Positions 20,164 to 43,211 of a DNA stretch of 64,000 nucleotides are shown one piece after another. Numbering within the stretch: the stretch's first letter is position 1; each line of letters begins with the position of its first letter. The stretch is taken from assembly GCF_016808335.1 (NCBI RefSeq), contig NC_053147.1, positions 16,788,913 through 16,852,912 on the forward strand, read 5' to 3'. Below the pieces are notes generated by a model, which saw nothing but the letters and a program-made list of their open reading frames with translations, searched no databases and had not been told where the DNA came from. This DNA is from Panicum virgatum (taxonomy: Eukaryota; Streptophyta; Magnoliopsida; Poales; Poaceae). Position numbers and translations under genes: made by a program.

Positions 20164-21690
20164 ACTATCTATCTAGTATAGTCTAAATAGAAATGGACAA
20201 GTTCGCTGGTGTGTGGGAATGGAATATGCTTCTGGATTTCTGAAACGCGCAGGCCGAGCGCAAACAGATAATGAGCAGATATGATTGTGCTCACGTACAT
20301 TGAATACCTCCTGTGTCATTTGCCCTTTTTCACTCGCATAGGTGTTGATCCACTCGCATACGTAGTATCCATATAAGTTGTTTCCTAGCTCCTGTCTCCA
20401 ACACTATGGGCAAATGTGGGTTACAATATAAAATTTTCCTGATGTTTATTACGAATGACACTAGTAGCGAGAATATATTCATACCGGAAAATCAGTCAGC
20501 CAACGAAGAGGCTCGATTTCACCTTTCAAGCCTATGTGTTTGCGGAGGTAGCGACTCCATGCAGTATTTATCACCTCGATGAGATCTTGGTACTTTGATT
20601 TATCTTGCCTTAACGAGTCGTACACCTAGATCTTGGTACCTGTGAGAAGAATGCATCTATTTTTTACACTTTCATTTGCCTATCGACTTATTTTAGGAGC
20701 TTAAGCTATCACCAGTATATACTTCAGCAATCCTTGTCTTCAAAATGCAAGCTTTAGGTAGTGTTTAATCTTTAGATAAAATATATCCAGAAAATGTCAT
20801 AAAGTATAGCAAATATTTATTTAATAAGAAATAAATTAGGTGAGAGATATTAACATCCTATATTGCACTTCTATCATAAAGTATAACTCAAAACCTTAAG
20901 AAGGGTTAAGTGTGAGTATACTCAAAACAGGATATTAACATCCTATATTGCACTTCTATCAAGTTAATACATAAATGGGAATGTCTGCATAAGTAGCTAT
21001 ATTGGTATGGCAGTTGTAATACTAATTCGATGGAAGTGCCAAGTGTTAGCCTGATAAAAAACAACTGGTCAAACTGGCCTTGCAAATATAAGGAAGCTAA
21101 GAATTTCTTAGCAGCAACTTTGCCTTGGCACACACTAAGGCATTTTCCTTAGCAGCTAGAAACCAACATGACTATCTGCAGTCTAGCACATGAACTGGCA
21201 TGTTATAAACCGCAGTGATGGAAGCCAGTACTAAAGGTCTAAAATTACAGTAACTGTATGGTACAATAAGGTAATATAAATCAATTGATAAAATTCAGAA
21301 GCAGATGTCACACTGCTGAACACATCAAAGTAAATTCAGGTTATCTTGCATCTAGAAATTTGATTGCAAGCTCAGTTAAAGCTCGAAGGCTACATCTGCC
21401 ACAGATAGAAAGATAAGGAACCACCTGAATGTAATCGCAATGGAACACTTCATCAATATTTACTTGCTTCTATTTCCTCTACACTGAAAAAGAAAACTAA
21501 AAACTGCATAAACACGAATATGGGGAAAATAGGAATCTGAATCCTAGAGCAAAGGAATTGGTTTGACAAGAACACAGCAAAAGAATTTGTCTCGCGAGTG
21601 TACTAAGGGTTGTGATGGCTTCCTCGGTGTCCTCCCTCTAATGGGAGATGATCGAACAGTAAGATCAGCTTCTCGGCTACCCGTACCGGT
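20164..21690. other. intergenic, no gene seen
   Basis: AT-rich. The phrase ACATCCTATATTGCACTTCTATCA occurs twice, about 85 bases apart (near 20853 and 20939). No coding or RNA gene is recognised. Confidence 0.4.
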
Positions 21691-22143
21691 GCTAATTGCT
21701 AAGGGTTAAGCATGGCGTGCTGCCGACAGTGGGCAGCAAAAGCCTGGGCGAGGAAGCAGGGGTAGACAACGGCGCAGTGAGAGGAAGTGAAGCAAGCAAA
21801 GGACCAGAATATCGGCCTTACCAAGAGTGCACCCGTGGTGGTCGTGGCCAGTGCAGGGCGACGTCGGGGCGCGGCGCCGGGGATGAGGTCGTGGCGGCGG
21901 CGCACGGGGCCGGCGCAGGGCGGCGTCGGGGTGCCGAGGTCGGGACGCGGACTTCGAGGATGAGGTTGGGGCGGCGGCAGCGCGGCGGCGTCGGCGCGGC
22001 GGCCGGGGGACGCGTAGGGCTGCGAGGCCGGCACGGCGTGCCGGGCCGAGGAGGTCGATGGCGACCCGCAGCGGTGCACGATGTCGATCTGAAAATTGTG
22101 ATTTGTGGGAGAGAAGGGAAGGGGATTTGTTGGGGAGTGTTTG
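21691..22143. other. GC-rich segment adjoining the CACTA element
   Basis: A GC-rich block next to the CACTA left subterminal repeats, with frames open on both strands (minus-strand frame 22079-21699 of 126 codons). It may be a 3' exon or captured sequence of the CACTA element, whose left terminus I could not find. No domain is recognised. Confidence 0.35.
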
Positions 22144-22282
22144 GTTAGTGCCGGCTGGTATTATCAGCCGGCACTAACGTGCCCCTGTGACATCATCGGG
22201 ACAAGTTAGTGCCGGCTGGTAATCCTAGCCGGCACTAACATACGAACGTTAGTGCCGGCTAGTATTACCAACCGGCACTAAT
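22144..22282. repeat. left subterminal hairpins of the CACTA element (three)
   Basis: Three palindromes of about 35 bp at 22144-22178, 22205-22239 and 22248-22282. Each is GTTAGTGCCGGCT, a loop of about 9-10 bases, then the inverse arm. They are the likely transposase-binding subterminal repeats; that role is inferred from the CACTA family. Confidence 0.8.
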
Positions 22283-22562
22283 CTGTCTAAACTGGCGGGA
22301 AAGAAAATTTGGCCGCGCCAAATCTCTTTTCCACAAAATTTTTAATAATAGTAAATTTATTCATAATAGGCTTAATAATTAGATTAATATAACAAAAATT
22401 GGTATATTTATTTTTAAGCATATTATTAATTATATATATACAATAATAATAGTAATTGAAGTAAATTAACTAATATGCTTCCATTATCAATTATGTGTAG
22501 CTTATAGGATTTATAGTATATTTGAGGAGTACCCAGACGGGACCTTGATACTATTCAAGCAA

Positions 22563-23405
22563 TCAAACATATTTTGCGGGAACTCTCTTCTTTACCGGCT
22601 GCCCATCAACATCACCTAGATCATCTCGCCTGATCTTATACCGCAAAGCGCTGCAAACAGGACAAGCTTCCAAGTTCTCGTATTCGCCTTGATACATGAT
22701 GCAGTCGTTAGGACAAGCGTGAATCTTCTGCACGTCCAATCCAAGAAGGCAAACCATCTTTTTAGCTTCGTATGTTGTTGACGGCAGTTCATTACCCTCA
22801 GGAAGCATGTTCTTTACAATCTTTAATAGCTCACCAAATCCCTTATCGGTGACACCATTAGTTGCCTTCCATTTCAGCATCTCCAGCGTGGTACCCAACT
22901 TCTTCTGCTCCAGTTTGCAACTAGGGAACAACGGTCTTTTGTGATCCTCCAACATCTTCTCGAACTTTAATGTCTTCTTCACAATCTCACTGGCTTTCTG
23001 TGAATCAAGCAACGCCTGACCTAGCTCGTTAGGTGGCTCCTCTTGTGCAACATTTGCTTCACCCTCGTACATTGGTTCATCTTAAAAGCCACCTGCTTCA
23101 TGAACCCATGCCCAATCTGGAAGGTTGTTATCATCATCGGCATCTTCTTCATTATCTTCCATCATAACTCCAACTTCGCCGTGCTTGGTCCAAATGGTAT
23201 AGTTACTCATGAAACCATTCAAGGCCAGGTGATTCAATAGAGTATCTCTTTTTCGGAATTTCTTTTATTTTCGCAAACACTGCATGGACAACACATTAAA
23301 CCCTTTGGCGACCTATTTGCCATTGCCGCCTTGAGAAAAGAATCTAAACCTTGAATCCACGCCGAGGTGCTCCGACTGTCGTGTATCCATTGCCGGTCCA
23401 TCTGT
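22563..23405 (-). pseudogene. CACTA TNP2-like transposase, N-terminal part, disrupted
   Basis: It starts at 23405 with MDRQWIHDSRSTSAWIQGL and KAAMANRSPKGLMCCPCSVC, the transposase-associated domain that opens many CACTA transposases. A frameshift near 23250 and an in-frame stop at about 23081 follow. The rest reads on to 22563 with NELGQALLDSQKASEIVKK, CLLGLDVQKIHACPNDCIMY and ENLEACPVCSALRYKIRRDD. The conserved Cys pairs of the TNP2 N-terminus are present. The DDE nuclease part is absent, so no active transposase can be made here. Confidence 0.8.
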
Positions 23406-23559
23406 AATTAATTACCGTATAAAAACAAAAATCAATTCTACATATCTCAAATTGGCATAATTGTCGCTAAAAGAACGTGCACAAATAAATGTCTCTAACA
23501 TCCAACACAAACTATCCAAAGAAATTAGAATATGCAAACTATCGGCGAAACTTATTTCT

Positions 23560-24050
23560 TGTGGAACTTATGTACAAATTAAAAAAATCATGCTCATTAT
23601 CCCTAAAAACAAGTTACTATTAAGTAATTCGAAATTTTTTTGTAAATGTGTCATAGGCCACCTATCTAGTAAAACTAAAGTAAATAGCAAAATAAATTGG
23701 CACAATAACATATACACATGTCACCATGAAATAATTCGAAAAAATCATTCTAAATGTGTGATAGCCTAGTAAACCTTCTCTAAAAAACAACAAATAATTC
23801 TACCTTGCTCAAATTAATGAACAAATTGATAAATCATGCTCATTTTCCCTCATCCTTAAAATCCTTAAAATTTTGCATAATAACATATACACATGTCCCC
23901 GTGAAATAATTCAAAAAAATTACTCTAAATGCGTCATAGTCAAACTATCTAGTAAACCTTCTCTAAAAATTAACTAATCAATCCTACTTTGCTCAAATTA
24001 ATGAACAAATTGAAAAATTATGCTCATTTTTCCTCAACCTTAAAATCACT
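23560..24050. repeat. imperfect tandem repeat inside the CACTA element
   Basis: Units of about 180 bp share ATCATGCTCATT, ACATATACACATGTC.CC.TGAAATAATTC, AGTAAACCTTCTCTAAAAA and TTGCTCAAATTAATGAACAAATTGA. Two copies are clear and a third is partial. The sequence is AT-rich and non-coding. Confidence 0.6.
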
Positions 24051-24220
24051 ATTTTCTTTATCTAGAAAGCATGAAACAAAGAATAAACACCGTGAAAGAA
24101 GAGTGAAAGAAGCTACTAAACTTTGGTGCACTTGGATGGATGAAATCCTCACAAATTTTAGAGAAAATGGGCAGCACTGTGAAAGAAGAGTGAAAGGAGG
24201 GGATGATTTATACGGGGCAA

Positions 24221-24357
24221 GTTAGTGCCGGCTAGTGGATTTAGCCGGCACTAAACATCGACGTTAGTGCCGGCTGGGGTTGCTAGCCGGCACTAACGTG
24301 CCCGCCGGGTACTGTTCAGGCACGTTAGTGCCGGCTCCTGGTTGACCGGCACTAACG
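24221..24357. repeat. right subterminal hairpins of the CACTA element (three)
   Basis: Three palindromes at about 24221-24255, 24263-24297 and 24323-24357 with the same TTAGTGCCGGCT arm as the left set but different loops. They lie within 170 bp of the CACTA terminus. Confidence 0.8.
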
Positions 24358-24389
24358 TGCTAGTACCAATATCCACTTCTCCAGTAGTG

Positions 24390-25608
24390 CGTTACAGTGC
24401 CCGTCAGTGCTGCCGTCTGACTGGCTGCCTATTTTCTAGTTTTCTACACTAGTATAGACATCCTCCGACCCGATTCTTATCGAGCTAGCGCTTGGTTCGT
24501 TGGAACAAGGCAACTATTAGCTGATGATGAGTGCACTGTCTGAACATGTCATGGATGGCGAACGCTTTGGCTGGTTCATCGTTGAAGAGGCCTGCATGCA
24601 CGCAGTAACTTTCTTAATCTATCTTTCAAATTTCTAAAATATATTGTTTTTTTTAGGACGGAGGAAGTACGTCCGAATGGAAAATCGACGAGGACGACCA
24701 GCAGGAAACGGAATAATAATTCAAGTCGCCCGACTGAGCTTGCCGTGGCTTTGGCCGTTTAATTATTTGACGTTGTCTCGATCACTCATTTAGCAGTGTG
24801 CCTGGGCACGGAAAATCTTGAGGAGGCGCGGTGCTGGACGTTGTCCGATCCACACCACCGTTGCAACTTGCAACGTTTCTCTTTTTCGTGGCGATTGCAT
24901 TGATTAACAGTTTGTGATTGACCAAGCTAAAGTGCTACGTGTATAATGGATTATATATATATATACACTCCGCTTAAGAGCGAAAGGGTATGTCCTACCG
25001 ACTAAATTTTTTATTTCTCCAGCACACAGGACATACCTTGTTACTACTAAAGAGAAACTGCTGACTGAATGTTACAGTGAAGCTTTGCAACTTTCGATAC
25101 ATCTAGTACACATGCATGTTCCACACAGCAAAGTTACATTTTTTTATGTACATCATATATGAGTAATGATCCATAATATCACAGCCCGGCCATCGAGAAC
25201 ATAGATCTAACTAGCAGCCCGGGCCCCTAATGATCCCGTAGCACCATTATAGCACTATTATTAAAGGTGGAACTTACCCCAGTGACAACCTGCGGCAAGA
25301 CTTTTGCCCCCCATCACTGCTTGGCCCCCAATAATCAAATTCTGGCTCCGCCCCTGATAGATCTAACTAGCTAGTTTGTCACCTCTTTGCATGCTCTGTA
25401 CCATAGCAGGCTCCTCCCAAGATCAAAAAGAGTGAGAAAAAAGAAGTTCAAAGAAACCAAATTATTACCTTGTTCCTAGATAGGAGTAGCACACTGCTCC
25501 GAAATTGTACAGCTGCTTGGCAAACTGAACTACTGGAAAACCAAACCGTGCAGATCGAGGTGACATGCAGGAGAGCCTGCAGCAGGACGACGCACTCTGC
25601 CACTCTAG
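24390..25608. other. intergenic; hairpin and TE fragments
   Basis: One Stowaway-like end (AGGACGGAGGAAGTAC) occurs near 24655 without a clear partner. GGTATGTCCT near 24988 pairs with AGGACATACC near 25027, giving a hairpin with a loop of about 30 bases. A fragment of the GGGGCGGA-type hAT MITE terminus lies near 25347. No gene is seen; the right end is the 3' flank of the next gene. Confidence 0.45.
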
Positions 25609-26100
25609 CTAGTAGTTCTCCGGTATGACGGAGAGCCGCGGCCTCCACGTGTCCCGGCACGGGCTCATCGTGACGATGCCACCGCGGCCGCCATCGTTGC
25701 CGTCGCCGTCGCCACCGAGGCCGGTGCGGCTGAGCTCCGCCGCCATCACGGCGGCGTTCGCGTTCCTCTCCGCCGCGTCGCGCTGCTCCAGCCTCGCCAC
25801 CAGCTCTGCGATGTCCTTCCTCCTCATCACGATCCTCACCCGCCGCACCCCGCCGCCGCACCCGGCCGGCTCCACGCGGCACCCGGGCCGGCACGCCTCC
25901 TTGACCGCCTCCTTCTCCTCCCCACCGTCGCCGTCCTCCGGCGGCGAGTCCGCGACCGGCACCACGTGCCCCGGCCGCACCACCGCCCTGACGTTCCTGC
26001 GGCAGGCCGGACGGCTCTTCTGCTTCCTCCAGTTCTTGGCGGCGGCGGTGCCTTCGGCCTCGAGGTGGCGCACGCATGGCAGTGGCAGGCTGTTGCCCAT
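25609..26100 (-). CDS. small plant protein, possibly DUF4228/PADRE-like
   Basis: A single-exon frame of 163 residues starts at the ATG at 26100 (MGNSLPLPCVRHLEAEGTA). MGN is a typical N-myristoylation start. A longer frame begins at 26220, but the MGN start fits plant families of this kind better. A basic stretch (KNWRKQKSRPACRRN) is followed by VRAVVRPGHVVPV, an acidic segment, VRRVRIVMRRKDIAELVARL and the C-terminus WRPRLSVIPENY. The MGN start, the RR..R...KD segment and the W.P.L..IPE end recall DUF4228 (PADRE) proteins. I cannot confirm the domain by eye. A TATAAAG-like box lies on the minus strand near 26182. Codons are strongly GC-ending. It is likely a real gene; the function is unknown. 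Confidence 0.65.
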   Translation of the reverse strand: MGNSLPLPCVRHLEAEGTAAAKNWRKQKSRPACRRNVRAVVRPGHVVPVADSPPEDGDGGEEKEAVKEACRPGCRVEPAGCGGGVRRVRIVMRRKDIAELVARLEQRDAAERNANAAVMAAELSRTGLGGDGDGNDGGRGGIVTMSPCRDTWRPRLSVIPENY

Positions 26101-26609
26101 GCCGTGCGCCGCCAAGATGTGCGCGCGCGTGTGTGGACAAGCGAGAGTGAGGAGGAGGTTGATGTCTGTGTGTGTCTTGTTATAAAGACTACTGGCACTT
26201 GGTGATCGAGTAAGCGACAAGGGATGGGAGGGAAGGAGACTTGGTCAGAAGTAAGAGGGCGTGTATGATGGGGTGTCGAGTGTCGACTGACGAGAGGTTT
26301 TGCAGTTTGATCTTGAATCTGCTACGTGGTTATGGGGTACGACGCGCTCATTAGGCATATGCGGGTGATTTGTGCTATATGTGGCCATTGGTCGACCGTC
26401 AAGCACGCATATGAAGCTTGCTGGGTTTCAGCAAGTTGATTGTACTTACTGGTTTTTGTTTGCATGTTTAAGGTGGCTATGGCCCCTCTCCATTATTGCA
26501 ATGAAAATTACTCCGACGTTACTGTATTTTGTACCAGCATATAATCTTACTATTACTAATTGGAGGCTCCTTTGGAGTCTTCACGTGAAGCCGTGAAGCC
26601 ACCCGGAAT
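26101..26609. other. promoter side of the preceding gene, no other gene
   Basis: Upstream region of the small gene ending at 26100 on the minus strand. Nothing else is recognised. Confidence 0.4.
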
Positions 26610-27359
26610 CCTAAGTGGACACACTTAAAAATTAGAGAAATCCTATAAATTCTTAGAAAAATCAGAAACATCCAGCCATCAATCAGAAACATCCAGCCAT
26701 CAATCCAACAACTCTAATTATAATAACCATCGGATCTGTTATCTTTCCTAATAAATTACCCACCTATGTCATTATAAAAATAGACTAAAGTAACCCCCTA
26801 AACATGTATCTTAATTACCCACATCTGCCATTATAAAAAAAAATCTAAAGTAACCCCTAATCTTTGTGTAAATTACCCACCTATGCCATTATAAAAATAA
26901 TACAAATACCGCCCTAAATTTGTATATAAATTATCCAATTATATCATTAATATTACAAGTTAAATTACTCATAAATCTGAATCTAAATTATATAATTACA
27001 ATAATATATTAAAGTGCACCAATAGAAAATTCTAGAATTATTATTTCTATCATTATTAATATATTATCTATATTATTATTTATATAAAAATACTACCCAC
27101 GATATATGTCATCATATATTCATGTATGGTGGAAGAGATAAGAACACCAATTCACAAAAAAATAGTTCAACTAAACATATATTGAATACATACAGAGGTG
27201 CACAAAATGAAATCTATTGTAACTAAATAATTAAAATATATATTATGTGTTAGAATATTTAATAGATGAAAACGACGTGAGATGGATAATTATAAATATT
27301 GACCTTATTGTTATATTAATTCTAATTAGTCTGTGCGGGAGCACGAGTTGACAGACTAG
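26610..27359 (+). mobile_element. Helitron-like non-autonomous element
   Basis: The right end reads GTGCGGGAGCACGAG, a short hairpin, then GACAGACTAG|T, which matches the Helitron 3' rule (hairpin, then CTRR, inserted before T). The interior carries repeated units of ATTACCCACCTATG.CATTAT (26753-26950), the same phrase found inverted in the element at 49531-50327. A left end A|TC at 26609/26610 is a guess. There is no coding sequence. Confidence 0.4.
26753..26950. repeat. about 65-bp tandem units, ATTACCCAC..TGCCATTATAAAAA
   Basis: Three to four imperfect units of an AT-rich phrase containing TAATTACCCAC, CATTATAAAAA and AAAGTAACCCC. They lie inside the Helitron-like element. Confidence 0.6.
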
Positions 27360-28089
27360 TTGGAAAAATGAGCCAAGTGTTCTTGGAACTAAAGAAGAAC
27401 TAGTTAAAAAGGAGATCCTAGAAGAGGAGCAGCAGGCACAGAGACGGAGCAAAAGTGATCATTAGCGTCACTAGAAGCTAATCGAGGGTTTCAAGTAGTT
27501 TGTCAAACAGAACAGAACTAAACTAATCCCTATTTGGTTTGAGGTCTCACATGTTGCAGTTGTCTATAAGATAGCGTAGTATGAAAAGCTGACGGGGCTC
27601 AATATTCTTCACCGTTCAAGGGTCAACCTGGCTACGTGTTGTTTGTAAATTCCTCTCATCATTCGCCGAAAATGTCAGTCTCCGACGAAGAACAGCTATG
27701 CATATAGATATAGCCTCGCAAGAAATAGCACTGGTCAAGCAGGAAGTGTAAACTCGATCAAGATTCAAGAATGGATAGTGCTATTCTTATTACGGTACTG
27801 CTAGTTTAGAGGGTATTCCTGTCGAAGTATCTGTCGTCAAAACAAGACTTGGACGCCAGAGCAGGCATTGCTATCTAATGATACCAGATGACAGCGACAC
27901 ATCATCTCTAGACTAATGGTGCATGACTTTGATCCAAATCATACAAAGCACAAAAACAGTTAAGCACCACCCGACCATGTCATGCGGAGATGGTGTAATT
28001 TAGGAACACATCAAAGCATAGGTAGCAGTCTAGCAACACATCATAGGACTAGGTTACACTTGCAGAGCCAATAGACTATTCATTGAACT

Positions 28090-28090
<1 letters not shown>
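27360..28090. other. 3' flank of the glutamate synthase gene, no gene seen
   Basis: Sequence with no recognisable gene between the Helitron-like repeat and the microsatellite. Confidence 0.4.

Positions 28091-28164
<74 letters not shown>
28091..28164. repeat. (AC)n microsatellite, about 37 repeats
   Basis: An uninterrupted run of AC dinucleotides 74 bases long, about 390 bases downstream of the glutamate synthase stop codon. Confidence 0.95.
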
Positions 28165-28166
<2 letters not shown>

Positions 28167-28556
28167 CTCTTATTAATGAATAATGATCACAAATTTCAAA
28201 TACACCACACTTTTTCGTGTAGTGGTATCAGTTCTATACATGCACCCGTGAACAGAAAATCAGAAACAAAGAGAGCTAAAGTTCATAAACAATTGTTAAC
28301 AGTTTTTGCATCAATAAGATATACACCTACAAACACGGTATTTTTTCACAAGAAGAAACAGGAAAGAGCATATATGCACCCAAAAGAATTTCCTACTTCT
28401 GTCAACCTAATACCTAATACATAACACACGGTCCTCGTTTCTCTATGCTAAACAAGCCCTTTCTTTATCGTTTTTACATCTAAAAACGCAGTTTGTTTTC
28501 TCAGCACAGAAATGGAAACACATATCTACAGAAAGTTACAGAAACGCCTTTTTTGC

Positions 28557-40501
<11,945 letters not shown>

Positions 40502-41033
40502 TGCCCGGCTTTGTGGGAAGGGAGGAAGAGTGCCGCCCGGGCTGCCTCCTCGCAGCCGCGCAGGTGTGGGTAGTTACTTACTCCGTATCTGCGTGCAGCA
40601 ACAGACGACGTTGCAGATTCCAAGGGCCCTCTAAACTATCTAAAAAAATCTTTAAAAATTGCTGGCGCCATGAGCTTGCAGAAAGCTCGGAGTTGGCTGC
40701 TTCCTCGCTTGCCATGGATAAAACCAATGAAAATTTCTTTTTTAAAAAAATGGTAGAGAAATCAGAATTGAGTTTGCTGGATATAATTATATTAAACTAG
40801 TGGCAGAACAACGAAAACGATGAAAGGAGCAACAACTGAGATCAAAACGTGCCTACTGCAAAGCTAGCTCGGTGCTTTGATCAAGAGCAAATGATACCTC
40901 AGTCTTTGCTGGAGCTCGTGCTCTTCGCCAGCAGAAACGTGTAGAAACTCTTCGCCAGTAACGTTGTAGAAACGTGTCGGGGCGCGGGGAGAAGGAACGG
41001 AGGCGGCGGCGGATGGATAGGGACGCCCGCCGC
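40502..41033. other. 5' UTR and promoter side of glutamate synthase
   Basis: The GC-rich part just right of 40501 is the likely 5' UTR. I cannot fix a TATA box or transcription start by eye. No other gene is seen. Confidence 0.45.
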
Positions 41034-41110
41034 TCTCTCGTCTCGGCGGCGCTCCGTTCTCTCGTCTCGGCGGCGCTCCGCTCTCTCGTCTCGGCGGCGC
41101 TCCGCTCTCG
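41034..41110. repeat. 24-bp tandem repeat, three copies plus
   Basis: The unit TCTCTCGTCTCGGCGGCGCT CCG. is repeated three times, with a partial unit on the right. Spurious frames through it read (R)AERRRDE or AAETRERS repeats. It lies about 550 bases upstream of the glutamate synthase start codon. Confidence 0.85.
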
Positions 41111-41430
41111 TTCGCTCCACTTCACCTCGCAGGATCACACTGCTAGGTGAGCCGCGCAAGCATTTATAGGAAGCCCGCCCATCGCTGCACCCCTATCTTT
41201 TAAAGTTTTTTTTTGGCGCATTTCCGTTTTCTTTTCGATTTTCCACCTCCGGATCTTCGCTTGTTGATTTGATCCTTAGCTGGCAGCTACGTTTTCTTCC
41301 ATACCTTTTTGGTGTTTACTCCTACTTATTGTTACACTAGCAGTCATGCGTGAGATACTAATTGGCTGTCATTGTTAAGCTGTCAGTGAATTAGGCTTAT
41401 TGACAGGGCCCACGGCGCAAAACTAGTATA
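41111..41430. other. no gene seen
   Basis: Intergenic sequence between the tandem repeat and a Stowaway-like MITE. Confidence 0.35.
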
Positions 41431-41653
41431 CCCTCCATCCTAAAATAAATGTATTTTTTTTACCATCAAACATCGTGTTTGACCATTCATCTTATTCAAA
41501 AATTTTATGTAAATTATAAAATAAATAATTTATTATTAAAATATATTTAGTGATATAATAAGTCATAAAAAATAAATAATATTTACGTAAAATTTTTAAA
41601 TAAAACAAATGGTCAAACAATAAAAAAATACACTTATTTTGGTACGGAGGGTG
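41431..41653. mobile_element. Stowaway-like MITE
   Basis: The ends are CCCTCCATCCTAAAATAA and, reversed, CACCCTCCGTACCAAAATAA, which resemble the Stowaway CTCCCTCCGTCCC terminus. A TA precedes the left end; the right TA is not intact. The interior is AT-rich and self-complementary. Confidence 0.7.
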
Positions 41654-42494
41654 CAGCATCGAAACAGGCCAGGACATCGGGACGCCTACTACCACGGCGG
41701 CGGGACCCGCCGGCGCCGTCGCATCCGGCGGCCGTGACGACGCGGGCGGCGCTGCCAATGCGGGGAGCCAAGCCGCGCGCTCAAAATTAGGCGAGACCCG
41801 CTTGTCCTCTCCCCCGTTTTCGACATTCGCCGCTCGGTCCGGGCACTTTCGGCGGCGGCCGTCGCAATCCTCTAGAGACGCAGCCGCGTGGTCGGGTCAC
41901 CGCTGTCTGGTCGAGCTGAGCTGAGCAGACACGCGGCGTTCGGCCGCATCGGTTTCTTCGAGGATTTGCATGGCTAGCTGCTTTGGGTACAAGCTTTGTG
42001 GCAACTGATCCTGACGAGGTCTTTCAGCAAAAGATCCAGATCACATGACCAATGGGACTAATCCCAACAACCAATGTGCGTTGCGCTGGATAGTTTCGAA
42101 GAATTGTAACCCATACCGTACTGACACCAGTGCCAACCGGCCGGACGATCGGCCGATCGACGCAACCTGTGTTTATGATGACTTTTTTTTATGGCGCCAT
42201 TGGAGCTATTAATTGGCTTGCAGTCGATCACTCTGCTGATTGGCAAGAGCTGGGAGCTTCTGGTTAATTGGTTCTAACGTGCTAGCTGATCTCGATACTG
42301 ACAGCATGAACAAGTCATCGATCAATCTGCTTTTTATTTGTCGTGGTACAACTTCTAGGAAGCTGACCAAGGCTTATCCAAGGTGCATAATCGTATCTTA
42401 CATTCTTACCACCAAGAGTTGACAAAAAGTGACAGGGATTAGCATTCGTTCGGCCGTGTTGAGGCCTTGACATGCATGCTTGCCATTAAAAATA
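41654..42494. other. intergenic, no gene seen
   Basis: A GC-rich patch at about 41670-41900 has no credible frame. The rest is AT-rich and featureless. Confidence 0.4.
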
Positions 42495-42640
42495 GGAGGT
42501 AAATTGGTGATTCTTAGTGTACCTCTAACCCTCTTTAATTCAAATATTTGTACTGAGAACTTATTTTGAAAAGTAGTACAAATATTTGAACTAAAAAGGG
42601 TTGAAGGTGCACATATGGATCACCAATTTATTTGCTCCCC
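42495..42640. mobile_element. MITE, family A, second copy
   Basis: The left arm contains TAAATTGGTGATTCTTAG and the right arm, reversed, TAAATTGGTGATCCATA, both continuing to .CCTC.AACCCTT. It is the same family as 18064-18224. Confidence 0.6.
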
Positions 42641-42657
42641 TATAATTAGAAAACTTA

Positions 42658-42835
42658 GGACTTATTTGAAGGAGCTAAAGTTGAGTGCTAAAGCACCTCG
42701 TCTTAGCACTCATAACTTTGCTAAAGTTTTGACGTTTTGGCTAAACTTTAGTCCATCCTATTAGCACTTCTGTTTGGATATACTAGTGCTAAAGTTAGCA
42801 CTTTTATCCGTTAGCGCTTGGATCCAAACGGAACC
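42658..42835. mobile_element. Tourist-like MITE with TTA duplication
   Basis: The ends are GGACTTATTTGAAGGAGC and, reversed, GGTTCCGTTTGGATCC. The element is flanked by TTA on both sides (42655-42657 and 42836-42838). The interior has several TTAGCACT words. This fits PIF/Harbinger-derived Tourist elements. Confidence 0.7.
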
Positions 42836-43211
42836 TTAAAATGTGAGCTGAGAACTCTGAAGTTTCATCGAATATATAGTAATAAAAAATTGCAGATCAA
42901 GTTGATCTTGACGTCTACGTGCTGCTCGTATATCCAGGTCAGCAGCTAATTAAGCAGAATAAGAATCGAATCAGGTCACTACGCAGCAGGGAGAACCTCT
43001 CAAATTAAACATCAGTTAACGAAGTAGTTTAATTTCATATGACGGTTTTAGTGAAATCATGCTGTGCATGCTACACTACCAAACAAAGACACTGCCTGAG
43101 AAAACTAGGGCTCCTTGTTGTTTCGGAAGCCATCAACTACAAGGAGGAACCAATCAATACTATTATCTCAACTGCATATATGTACCATAGAGACGACCAT
43201 ATACTAACATA
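42836..43211. other. intergenic, no gene seen
   Basis: No coding or RNA gene is recognised in this stretch. Confidence 0.35.

Larger units (their letters stand above)
22144..24389 (-). mobile_element. CACTA (En/Spm) transposon, decayed; left end unresolved
   Basis: The right end, read on the minus strand, is CACTACTGGAGAAGTGG, a CACTA terminus ending at 24389. Inside it and on the far side are subterminal hairpins built on TTAGTGCCGGCT. The interior encodes the N-terminal part of a TNP2-type transposase on the minus strand, with a stop and a frameshift. The catalytic part is missing, so this copy is non-autonomous. No left CACTA terminus is visible, so the element may extend left to about 21.6 kb or be truncated. 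Confidence 0.8.
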
